Shown here one piece after another: positions 1-9,737 of a stretch of 64,000 nucleotides of DNA. Positions within the stretch are counted from its first letter, which is position 1, and the number at the start of each line of letters is the position of its first letter. This DNA is from Hamiltosporidium tvaerminnensis. Its lineage: Eukaryota > Microsporidia > Dubosqiidae. A program made the position numbers and the translations under genes. The notes beneath the pieces were generated by a model, which was given only the letters and a program-made list of their open reading frames with translations, made no database searches and was not told the origin of the DNA. Location of the stretch: positions 1,299,501-1,363,500 of the forward strand of contig CM061246.1 in the NCBI GenBank assembly GCA_022605425.2. The letters run 5' to 3'.

Positions 1-776
1 TCATCATAAATTAGATTTTTTTTCAATAAAATATTTTTCAATTCTAAAAAACTACTTGTAAGCATAAATTTTTGAAGAACTTTCTCGAAAAAAATTAATG
101 GAAAATCAGAACTATTTTTATCAATTTCTTTTTCCATATATTCTTCAAAGTGTTCTATGATTTTTTTTGAATTTTCGAATATCTTATAAAACAACCTTCG
201 ATCAGATAAATTTAACATTTGAATTATCGATATTCTTGAATATAAAAATACTTCAAAATTTTTACTATCAAATATCGCCTTAGCTATTTGCGTTTTGGTC
301 GTGAAATCAAGCGAAGCAATATCTAAATTCAATAATTCATCCACGGAAATATCTTTTAATTCTAGATTCGCCATCATTGAATCATCATTTATTTTATCTA
401 TCATACTAATTTCATAATCTGATTTTGTAATATCCTCAGTAACTTTTTCTATTGATGAATTTTTAATTTCTAAGTTTTCTTGGTTTTCGTTAGAATCTAA
501 AGATAAATCAAAATTCAAGTAAGAGTTGGCAATAAAATCTTTATAATCATTAGAATCATCAAAATAAATTTTGTATAATTCTTTATTATTTTGAATCAAA
601 ATTACATCATTGCAATATTTTATCTTTATAAACGAAACAATAAATCCAATAATTTTACCAGATTCAAGAAATTTAAAGACTAACTCGTTTTTATTTAATT
701 CCATAGTGCAATCATTCCAAATCGCTTGTATTTCATTATTAAAAATCTTTTGAACCGTTACTTTTGTTTGAATCAT
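1..776 (-). CDS. PSY2: PSY2/SMEK-like PP4 regulatory subunit 3, N-terminal part (left copy)
   Basis: The ATG lies at 776 on the minus strand, and the frame stays open to the window edge, so this is the N-terminal ~258 residues only. It is nearly identical to the complete gene at 22445-24169, with scattered substitutions; some change residues, such as Leu to Met and Phe to Leu early in the protein. A CCC motif lies just upstream of the start, as in the right copy. What is seen is a PH/EVH1-like N-terminus followed by a helical region. The family assignment comes from the full copy. Whether this copy is intact beyond the window cannot be seen. Confidence 0.6.
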   Translation of the reverse strand, partial: MIQTKVTVQKIFNNEIQAIWNDCTMELNKNELVFKFLESGKIIGFIVSFIKIKYCNDVILIQNNKELYKIYFDDSNDYKDFIANSYLNFDLSLDSNENQENLEIKNSSIEKVTEDITKSDYEISMIDKINDDSMMANLELKDISVDELLNLDIASLDFTTKTQIAKAIFDSKNFEVFLYSRISIIQMLNLSDRRLFYKIFENSKKIIEHFEEYMEKEIDKNSSDFPLIFFEKVLQKFMLTSSFLELKNILLKKNLIYD

Positions 777-847
777 TATAGTTACAAGTTGGGTTTTACA
801 AAATTCAATTTAAATCCATAAAATATTTTTATTATATTTGAATTTAT

Positions 848-1565
848 ATTGGTGGAGAGCGGATAACTACCTAAAAAACTTTCTGCTTCGTAATGAGTGT
901 GTGAAACTGGTGTGAAGATCATTGTTTGAATTTTTGATGGAAATAAAACACATTTATTTTATTTTGTTCCATTGGGTGTGTTTGAGGAGGAGAAGGTCTA
1001 CTAAATTGCGAAACTTTTTTGACAAATATTTTTTGTAGTTTTTTATGTAACTAGATTGCAAATTTCAACCGAAGATGTAGGTAATCGCCATGTAAAAGCA
1101 TTGAAACCTAGATTTTTTCACTCGGGTTAGAAGACATAGATAATAGTAGATACAAAAATAAACTTCTTTTATTCCGGGATGGTATAGTAGCTTGTTTATC
1201 TGGTTGGTAGGGTTTGTTTTGGTGAACCGCATATTATTCTCCGAGATATATCTTAGGTAGAAGTTTATTAGGTTCGGTGAGTGTAAAGTAAGTTGGAATG
1301 CTGCATAGTCTTAGGAAAGCTCAGGAAGGGTTTAAACCAACGATCAGACTCACTGTAACGGACATTTACGAACAACTGTCAACCGAATACTCCTTTAATT
1401 GAGTTCTATACATCTTTTTGATGAAAATCTTTGAAATTTAGGTATCATAAGCGATACTGATGGACGTTTGAAGAGGAGTTATTTATGTTAAACCTAGAAC
1501 TGCGTTAATTTCATAAAAATAATATAACACTTGCGAAAGTTTTAAAAAGATGGGATATTTTTTAA
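848..1565 (+). repeat. REP1 copy A, unclassified dispersed ~0.7 kb repeat
   Basis: This is one of seven recognisable copies in the window. Shared blocks include GGATCATTGTTTG near the start, CACTCGGGTTAGA in the middle and AACCTAGAACTGCGTTAAT near the end. It is visibly richer in G and C than its flanks. There is no long open frame on either strand and no terminal repeats that I can see. The spacing of blocks is conserved between copies while the sequence between them drifts. It starts about 70 bp upstream of the PSY2-like start codon. It could be a noncoding mobile element or a fragment of a larger one. Confidence 0.7.
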
Positions 1566-1661
1566 ATAAATTTAAAATTCTTATACCGATATAACACGAT
1601 ATCTTAATGATCTAATTAACTTTAATTCTTATTTTATTGTCGTTTAAGTATAATTCATTCT

Positions 1662-1880
1662 TCTTTGCCGCTACAGCCCTGTTCGAGCCTTGGCCTTCCT
1701 TAGTAATACCGCCCACCGGTCTTTTTCCAGTGGGTTTGTTTACTTATTGGGTTTCGTAACAGGTGGTTTTAAAGGGTGGGTTGTTAGTCCTACGACCGAC
1801 CCCAACATGGAGGATCAGTCCTTTTTAGTCGCCTCTTATGACAAGCATAGAATATTCCAAGCCATTTCTGCTCCCGGCAT
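1662..1880 (+). other. GC-rich block shared by both inverted arms
   Basis: About 220 bp with near 50 percent GC sits inside DNA that is otherwise about 20-25 percent GC. It is repeated, inverted, at 21345-21560. A 64-codon open frame crosses it, but it is open on more than one frame and matches nothing I recognise. In the reverse orientation it contains a stretch reading AGGCGACTAAAAAGGACGA followed by a run around GTCGGTCGTAGGACTAACA, which resembles conserved segments at the start of some metazoan non-LTR elements. That resemblance is from memory and unverified. Confidence 0.45.
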
Positions 1881-2204
1881 TTAAGTAGCATAAATTATGG
1901 ATTTTTATTTAATGAGATCTTTATTCAATGAATTTTACTGGCGATACAAGTCAATGTATTTTTTACTCAATACCATTCTAATTATTCTCATTTTTTATGC
2001 ATAATTGTTACAAATAAAATTAATGCTCTAATTAATTTATGAATTAAAAAATTAAAATCGAACCAAAATTTATTCCTTTGAACAAACTTTGTTTTATAAT
2101 TATAAAACTATGATGCATTAAAATTTATATAAAGTAACAAATTTCTTTTAAAATTTTATAAAATAATTTATTTCTTCATATTCTTTACTTTTAGATGTTC
2201 ATTT

Positions 2205-2330
2205 ATTTAATAAAATTCTGGGTTAAGATATTTTGCCATTTTTATATATTTTCTTCCACCTCTTTTACCACGGTTGTTTCTTCTTCTAAATCCGACTCTT
2301 TATTTAGATATTCGAATACAATATTTAAAT
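2205..2330 (-). mobile_element. Tail relic of the R4/Dong-like retrotransposon
   Basis: The sequence matches the last ~120 bp of the large element ending at 59182: the terminal words CCCAGAATTTTATTAAATAA, GAGGTGGAAGAAAA and AAAGAGTCGGATTT are present in reverse. This is an extreme 5' truncation. The same relic lies at 20920-21025 in the right arm, so the insertion predates the duplication. The stretch 1881-2204 before it is AT-rich with nothing recognisable. Confidence 0.8.
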
Positions 2331-2451
2331 TAAAAAAAAGATTTAAAACTATAATTTTGAAAAAACTGTAGATTTATCTTCTGTCGGAGAGACTATCTTC
2401 ATTTTAAATTATAACTTTTAAAAAATCTTAGAAAATAATTTTCAATTGAAC

Positions 2452-3612
2452 ATGAAGTACCCTCTAAGAATGCAATGGTATGAACTTAAAACAAAACAAT
2501 ACATAAATTTACGACTCACTTTGTTTAGCGGTCAATGTTTTAGCTTCAAAGAAATCAAAAAAGATTTATTTGCAGGAGTAATTAGCGATGATCTGTTTTT
2601 TTTGAAAGAATTAAATAAAACGATTTATTTTAACGTTTTTAATTTTAATAAACCATTGGAAATCTATGAAAATATTTTAAACAAGTTTTTCATACTTAAA
2701 ATTGATTATCGCTTGCTATGTTTTCGTTGGAAAAACTATAATTTAATTGATTGTGAATGTGAAAACTTTTTAAAGCAAAATGATGGAAAATATAGTAATT
2801 TACCTCCAAATTATCAAATTACAGATTATTTACAACCTAATGAAATAAAATATGAAGAGAAAGAAAATATCAGAGCAGATGAGAAATGTTCTGGGGTTGA
2901 TATTTATTTAGATAAAAAAATGTTTGATTATTGTTTGGCAGAAAAAGGATTGAGATTATTGAATTTGGATATTTTACTGACTATTTTTTCTTTTATTTGT
3001 TCCAGCAATAATAATATCAAAAGAATTGAAAAAATGGTTGACTTTCTATATTCCAAAGGCGAATTTATAACAGAAATGGAAGGTTTCAAATTTTATACAT
3101 TTCCTTCACCTCAAAGTTTATATTCTATTAACATAGAAGAATTAAATATAAACAAATTTGGTTATCGATCAAAATATATAATAGATTGCGCAAAATATTT
3201 ATTAGAAAATGATTTTTATAAAATTGAAACTGTTTTTGAAAGTAAAATATTTTTGAAGGTAGAAAATATCTTTGAAAGTAAAGATTTTGAAATTACAGAA
3301 GAAGTCCATGTTAGTAAAAATTTTAAATCAGAAATACGAAATAATCTAATTAAAATACCAGGAATAGGGAAGAAAGTGGCGGATTGTATTTGTCTAATGG
3401 GATTTAAATTTTTAGACATTTGTCCTATTGATATTCATATTTATAAATGGTCAGTTAAAACTTTCGAATTCAAATTCAAAAATCTTAATGATAAAAATTA
3501 TTCTTTAATACAAGAAGAATTCAAAAAATATTTTGGAAAATATTCAGGAATAGCACAACTATTTATTTTTAAAAGTTCTTTGGACAAAAAAGTATTTAAA
3601 TCTATAAATTAA
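2452..3612 (+). CDS. OGG1: 8-oxoguanine DNA glycosylase (OGG1), left copy
   Basis: A 386-residue HhH-GPD glycosylase that removes 8-oxoG from DNA and nicks the strand by beta-elimination. The N-terminal domain has LFSGQCFSFKE, matching the family's SGQSFRW region. The phrase FICSSNNNIKRI is essentially invariant in OGG1. The hairpin-helix-hairpin reads IPGIGKKVADCICLMG, with the Schiff-base lysine at K308. PIDIHIYKW supplies the catalytic aspartate D327, 19 residues later, the same spacing as the human pair K249 and D268. I chose the ATG at 2452; an in-frame TTG lies two codons upstream. The family usually has about 325-375 residues. The gene is intact here, while the inverted copy at 19621-20775 carries a nonsense codon. 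Confidence 0.95.
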   Translation: MKYPLRMQWYELKTKQYINLRLTLFSGQCFSFKEIKKDLFAGVISDDLFFLKELNKTIYFNVFNFNKPLEIYENILNKFFILKIDYRLLCFRWKNYNLIDCECENFLKQNDGKYSNLPPNYQITDYLQPNEIKYEEKENIRADEKCSGVDIYLDKKMFDYCLAEKGLRLLNLDILLTIFSFICSSNNNIKRIEKMVDFLYSKGEFITEMEGFKFYTFPSPQSLYSINIEELNINKFGYRSKYIIDCAKYLLENDFYKIETVFESKIFLKVENIFESKDFEITEEVHVSKNFKSEIRNNLIKIPGIGKKVADCICLMGFKFLDICPIDIHIYKWSVKTFEFKFKNLNDKNYSLIQEEFKKYFGKYSGIAQLFIFKSSLDKKVFKSIN

Positions 3613-3737
3613 AAATATATTAATAGGCTTTTTATAGTAAATAAATTTGTATTTCATGTAAGTTTAATCAAATATATTAATTATTAAATTAATATTTAAT
3701 TTATTCTGATTATTTAAGATATTTTTATTATCATTTT

Positions 3738-4556
3738 ATGAAAAGATTCATTGAAGTTATAGATTCTAAGAATAATTCAAAATATAAGAATAATCTATGT
3801 AATAAATTTAAGTCTTTATCAATGAGACTATCAGAATTTCAAGATTTGTTGTTACCTATTATATTTATACTTTTAGTTAGAAGCACTCATAACAGACTTT
3901 TGAATATTTTTAAATTTATGTTTTTGTTACATTCTGGCTATAAAATATATAGAAAATCTTGTGAAAAAAATGGTAAGAAATATATAAAAGATAATAATAA
4001 TTTAGAAAAAATGTTTTTAATTGTCTGTTCAACTATACTATGTTATCACATAACAAAAAATATGTTTACAATGTTTAAAATGAAAGAATACTTAAATATA
4101 TATACGAAGGCTTTGATATATAAAGATGCAAATCGTTTAAATTATTCATTTATAATGAAATTTATTTTAATTTTTGGTTTTGGATTATTTTCAGTTTTAT
4201 CTCCAATTATTGAATTTATACAGAAACCAGAATACACTTTTGAAAATATTAGATTAAATTTCTTCAACGGTAAATTGTTTATTCATGAAAAAGACAAAAA
4301 AGTAGACGAAAACAAATTATTTCTACCTATATTAGTAAATTTTGTAACTAATATTATGTGTAAGCGAGATTTAGGTATTTTTATCATAAATTTATATGAT
4401 TCATTACATGCAATTCAACCTCCTAAGAAAGGAAACAAATACCATAATTATTTTTGTTTGACATTATTTAGGTCTCTATCTAGCTTTTTGGTGTTACAGA
4501 ATACGATAAAATATCTATTCACAAATGAGATGAGCAAAATATGTAGAATAAACTAA
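3738..4556 (+). CDS. Unknown multi-pass membrane protein (left copy)
   Basis: A 272-residue protein that I do not recognise. It has a basic N-terminal 30 residues, then hydrophobic segments at roughly 36-55, 93-110, 138-162 and 195-210, and a weaker one near 240-262. A basic loop with QPPKKG precedes the last. It starts 125 bp after OGG1 on the same strand. The inverted copy at 18672-19490 is full length and differs at four residues (Thr/Ser, Tyr/Ser, Val/Ile, His/Asn). That two ~2-3 percent diverged copies both stay open supports a real gene. Location in an internal membrane is inference. Confidence 0.75.
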   Translation: MKRFIEVIDSKNNSKYKNNLCNKFKSLSMRLSEFQDLLLPIIFILLVRSTHNRLLNIFKFMFLLHSGYKIYRKSCEKNGKKYIKDNNNLEKMFLIVCSTILCYHITKNMFTMFKMKEYLNIYTKALIYKDANRLNYSFIMKFILIFGFGLFSVLSPIIEFIQKPEYTFENIRLNFFNGKLFIHEKDKKVDENKLFLPILVNFVTNIMCKRDLGIFIINLYDSLHAIQPPKKGNKYHNYFCLTLFRSLSSFLVLQNTIKYLFTNEMSKICRIN

Positions 4557-4674
4557 TTCTCTAATTAAATTTAAATGTTATTTTGTTAAAAATTATTTTT
4601 TAAATATATCTAATTAAGCAGTAAAAAATTGCAAATTTATATATTAGATTTTTAATTATACTATATAATTAGTT

Positions 4675-5150
4675 TATACAAGAGTAGCCGAACTTTTAGT
4701 CCGTGAGCCATATTGACTCTTTAAAAAATTTGCGAGTCAGAACTCATTGTTTTTACGTAAGGGTTCTGAAAAAATTTTCTTAGATGCTTATAATTAATAT
4801 TTTTTGATGAATATTAAAAGTCTCATTGAGATGTTCAAAAAAATATATATGCATCGTACAATATTTCTTGAGAAAAATATTAAAATAAATTGCTTATTTT
4901 ATAAAGATCTTAAAGCCACACAATCAGTAACTTTCCTTTTTTTATAAAAGGTTTATGTCCGTTTTCTGCACTGTCTAACTTTAGGGACAGACATTATCTA
5001 AAATATAATACACAGAAAATATTTACAGATTGAAATTAACAGACAATCACTTGAAGCCGTTATAGATAGGTTACACGGGTTTATAAGCTCTAAGATTTCA
5101 ATAATTTATTGGGAGAACTCTTGATATTATCAACTCATTAATAAATAATT
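4675..5150 (+). mobile_element. Decayed copy of the hAT-like short element
   Basis: The order of words near 4690-4760 (TTTAGTCCGTGAGCC, then a T-rich run, then TTGCGAGTCAGAACT) parallels the left end of the element at 17823-18571. A second shared block is TTTACAGATTGAAATTAAC near 5020, matching about 18178. It is heavily diverged. It begins within ~40 bp of the inner end of the left inverted arm. Confidence 0.35.
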
Positions 5151-5275
5151 ATGTACATATGTTTTTTGTTATAACATTAAATTTTTTAGTATGAAATAAA
5201 AAAAAATATTTATGGTTTAAAAAACTTGAAAAAACTAAGTAAATTCATTTTATAATTTAGCTATATTTCTTTTTT

Positions 5276-5995
5276 TGGGTTGAGGGTGGATAATACATAA
5301 AAAACTTTGGGCTTGGCAATGAGTGTGTGAAACTGGTTTGAGGATCATTGTTTGGATTTTTGGTGAGAATAAACCCACACTTCATCTTAGGTTGCTCCAC
5401 GGAGGTTTGCATGAGGGGGAGAGGTCTACGAAATGGCGAAAGTTTTTCTACAAATTTATTCGTAGATTTTTACGTAACTAGATTGCTGATCGCAGCTAAA
5501 CATGTAGTAATCGCCATGTAAAAGCATGAAAGCCTAGCCTTGTTCACTCGGGTTAGATGGCTTGGGGCTGGGAAAATATAAGAATAAAACCATTTGAAGC
5601 CCGAAAAGCTAAGTAGCAGGTTATAACTGTTGGTAGGACAAATCACTGTCTAGGTGGGCCCCATTTAAGCCTCTGAAATACATCTTAGATGGCAGTTTAT
5701 TGGGTTTATAAACTTTAGAGTAAGTAAGAATGCTGTATGTCTTAAGGGTGCCAAGGGTTAGCTTCAGCCTTCGATCACACTTCATGCAACGGGAATTAAC
5801 GAACTTCGGCGATTTCTGTGCTAATAATTAGGTTCTACACACCTGGTAGATGAAAATCTTTAAGACGTATCATCACAGGGAGTACCGATATAGTGTTAAT
5901 AGCAATTATTTATGTTAAACCTAGAACTGCGTTAATGTCCTGAAAACAAAACAACACTTACCACGTTTAAAAAAGATGTGATACTTTCTTTTTTA
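5276..5995 (+). repeat. REP1 copy B
   Basis: Same block order as copy A and the best preserved together with the copy at 28985. It includes GAGTGTGTGAAACTGG, CACTCGGGTTAGA, CTCTGAAATACATCTTAGAT and AACCTAGAACTGCGTTAAT. No open frame spans it. Confidence 0.75.
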
Positions 5996-8900
5996 AAAAA
6001 TTTTGATTTATCTTATTAATCTCATTCCACTTAATGCTCAAAAAGAGTAATTGTTATTTATCACATCATATTAGAACTATTCTAATATAAAGAGTAAAAG
6101 TACTGGAAATTTATTGTCGTATGACCTAGAAAGCTTTTCTTTTTGACATACTTCTCAATCTTATATAAACCTAATATTTTCTTCTTTAACAAATTCAAAA
6201 GTTCATAAAGCAGTTCTTAAGTTTCTCACCATTTGTAATTAAAATATTTTTGTGAACAATCTATTTTATCCCAGTATAATATTTTCAAGCGTCATATTAA
6301 ATTGTTCATAAACATTTTTTGACTTTCGTGATTTTTCATGGGTCTCTAGCAAAATTTTTTTTCTTTTTATTATCAATCAATTTTTTTTAATTTATGTAAC
6401 ATTTTTGAGCCAAGAAACTTTGCATTCTCGTTGGTTTCTAGCAACATTATTTTTATTTCATTTATTCTGAGCAGCAGTTTTATTTTACCAGACATTTTCT
6501 TCCTTTTTTTTAGGTGAATTCTCAATTGCAAACAGAGATTAGTTTAATCCTAGAGATTTTTAAGCCTTAACTCATCTATTCAAAGTTATTTTTCTGCTAT
6601 TGAATAAAAATTCATCGTAAACCTGCATATAAACCATTAAATTTGTTCTTTATTCAAATAGCAATCAACAAAACTTATTTGGTCTATATACGCTATGTTC
6701 AATTATGTTATTTTTGCTTTTATTAGCATTAAATATTTCAAAATAGTAGGCTTTTTATCTGTTTTCCAATTTACTTATCACATTGTACTTTCTTATTCAG
6801 AATTATTTTATTATTTTTCATATGTAAATAATATCGAAGGAATATCTTTCCTTTTAAATTTTTGCGTGTTTAATATGTGTTAAAGATTTAAAGATTTTTG
6901 TTTTGTCAGATTTTAAAACAAATTCTTCAAGTTTACTTTAAGACACATTATAATGCTGCAAAAATTTTATTATTATTTCTATAATTAAAATTTTTCACAC
7001 TATACTTGATATTATTTATCTATGTTCTTGCACATTAAAATTTTTAATAATTTACCCAATCATGTGTATAATTATTGCTTTTATAATATAAATAGTTAAT
7101 TCAACTTGGTTTTTACCAGTCGGGCCAGTCTTTTATTTTAAACACAATAATATTTCATTTGGTTTTTTTATTTATCAAATAGTATCGTAGCAACTAAAAG
7201 ATATTGCAGCACATTAAAGTCATCATACCATATTTCCCCAAATTATTTATATTTTGCGGATATTCGCTTAACTTACCACTATTGTGCGATATTCCTTTCA
7301 ATTTAGAGTCTTATAATGTATTACATGAAGATGAAATTGCTTTGCATGTAATATCTCAAACTGGGAAATATATTTTATGTGTATAATCTAACATGTTGAC
7401 ACAAATGATTAGTTTTCACTTTCAACACTATCTTTGTAGGCATTTAAGTTAATAACTTAGGAAATATATTTAGATGAATAGAGTGAAGTTATATGTATAC
7501 GCATAATATATAATAAATCATGTCTGCAATATGTTAGATGATACAAACTAAGCCTTAAACATTCTAATATAGAAAGCTTTAAGTACCATAAAAGATAAAA
7601 CATATGTTATTAAAATGAGCAGATAAATGGTTAAAAATTTTCTTCTAACATGTACAAAATAATTGTAAGGTTCGATGTCGAAAATAGATGCAAAAAAATA
7701 TTGGAAAATCTAATCTAAAAAATTAAGTTATATGCAATAATTTTTGTACTATACAAATGTATGAATTTACGAATAAGACTATTATAATTACGAAAGATTA
7801 TTTTCCGGTGCAAAGACCATTATTATTAAAAACGACCAAAAATATACATAGAATTAAATACAAGGATGGTTTAAATAAAGCAGAACTACATTAAACCAAG
7901 GGCCTTGATTTAAACTATCTAGATTTCGAATTACAAATAATAAATCACCATATAATATTTCATTTTAATCAGATACACTTTTTCTGATGCAATTGATTTT
8001 GTCCTTTTTTGATCCATCTCTTTCTACTAATTATAGATTATTTAACAATAATTTACTATATTTGAAAATGTGTGACTAAAAATGTTGATTTATAGAATGA
8101 GAATAACCATTATTATGTTTCCCAATTGAAATATTCATTATTCAAAGAAACTCACTAAAAATTTTGATTTATAGAGTACGAGTAATCATTATTATTTTTC
8201 ACATTCAAATATTTATAATTCAAAAGAAAATTACTAAAATTTGCAAGTTAAATAATGAATTCAAAAATAATTATTAACACTTTTATTATTTAAAATTTTA
8301 AAGCAAAACATTTGCCACCATCAAAATCATAAAATTTTACAAATAAAACTCTATAAAAATAAATCCAAAGTATAAATTTATTAAGAATCTAAAATGCAAA
8401 TTTAAGATATTTTTTTGTCAATCATTTATATTTAAAATAAAATATTTAATTACTTTCAAATTTTGAAATATTTTTATTTTTTTGAATTTATACGTATTAT
8501 TTCTTCAACTAAAACTAATTTAAAAAATGTTTTGATTTCGCTCTAATACCACACGTTTTTATAAAAAAACCAAATTAATTAGTTTCATTTATAAACAAAA
8601 TATTTCTAAAATAATAAACTTTGAATGTATCTAATCTAAAAAACAAATGCTAAATTCTAAAATTTCAAATTAAAACATCGATCTAACTTTAAATTAAAAC
8701 TTTTTTACATAAAATTTTGAATGATTATAATATAAAAACCAGATAAATGTTAATTTAGCAGTTATAGAAATTGTTTAATTTAAATTATATTTTTAAAGCA
8801 TTTTATTGTTTTTTTGAAATAAAAAGAGTTATTCAAGTTAAATTCATTATTTTTTCAAATTATTGGAATTTTTAAAAATATTTAATTTCATAAAAATCAA

Positions 8901-9074
8901 GTAAACAAAAAAATATTTTTACATATTTAACAGTCTAATGATTTAAATCTAGAAAAAATAAAAATTGAGTTTTGTACTTGAAAAAACTTTTGCAAATGAG
9001 TACAATATAATGTGGTTTATAAAAAACACCTAGTAAGTCGAATATATGTAAGAATAATATTTTCTCGTTATGCA
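5996..9074. other. Gene-free AT-rich stretch
   Basis: About 3 kb of AT-rich sequence. Short open frames near 6695-6883 and 7204-7386 have no recognisable motifs, no upstream CCC/GGG motif and low-complexity composition, so I do not call them. No RNA gene or known element seen. Confidence 0.6.
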
Positions 9075-9270
9075 GATATAATAAATGAATTCAGATATAT
9101 AGTAAACGAATTCACACCTATAGTTAATAAATTCACATATATTAGTTAACAAATTCACATATATAGTAAACAAATTCACATCTATAGTTAATAAATCACA
9201 GATATAGTTAATAAATTCACAAATATTATAAATAAATTCACTGATATAATAAATAAATTCACTGATTTAA
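9075..9270. repeat. Minisatellite, ~21 bp unit
   Basis: About nine imperfect units of the type AAATTCACATATATAGTTAAC in tandem, about 0.4 kb upstream of CTP synthase. Nothing else is visible between it and the gene. Confidence 0.85.
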
Positions 9271-9737
9271 ATATTTACAGATCAAAAATCAATTTGACAT
9301 TTTGATTTTTGACATTTCTATATTTGAAATATTTTTTAAATATATTTATTTTTTCCAATTAAATTTCTAAAAAAACCGATGCATCAAAGCAAACAATTCG
9401 AAATAAACTGCTATATAACAGTTTGAAGTAAAACTTTTGAAAATGCTTTACTTTCAAAATGTTCCAATAACATTTTACAAACTATATTTTTATCAAATTT
9501 AAATAAAAAATATTTAAAAATTGATTTATCAAATATAGATCAAACACTTAGATTTTCTTATCAAACATCAGAAAATTTTATTCAATAAAATGCTATTCTA
9601 AGAAACAAAATATTCAATTGATTCTAATTTGAAACAAAAATAAATAAAAGTATAAAAATATTTCAAAAAAATAAACCATCATGAAAAGAAACCAAAACTA
9701 TAAAAAATCAAATTCGAACCCCTTTATCACAAAAAAA

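Larger units (their letters stand above)
1..4640 (+). repeat. Left arm of a long inverted duplication
   Basis: This arm reads as the reverse complement of 18590-23220. Position 1 corresponds to about 23220, and the inner end near 4640 corresponds to about 18590. By eye the arms differ by only a few percent, with small indels. The arm carries, in order, a truncated PSY2-like gene (minus), REP1 copy A, a GC-rich block, a retrotransposon tail relic, OGG1 and a 272-residue membrane protein gene. Homology continues to the window edge, so the true arm is longer than 4.6 kb. Confidence 0.95.

Noticed and set aside
5276-5995. REP1 as an rRNA fragment
   Set aside because: I looked for universal SSU and LSU words and found none convincing; left as unclassified.
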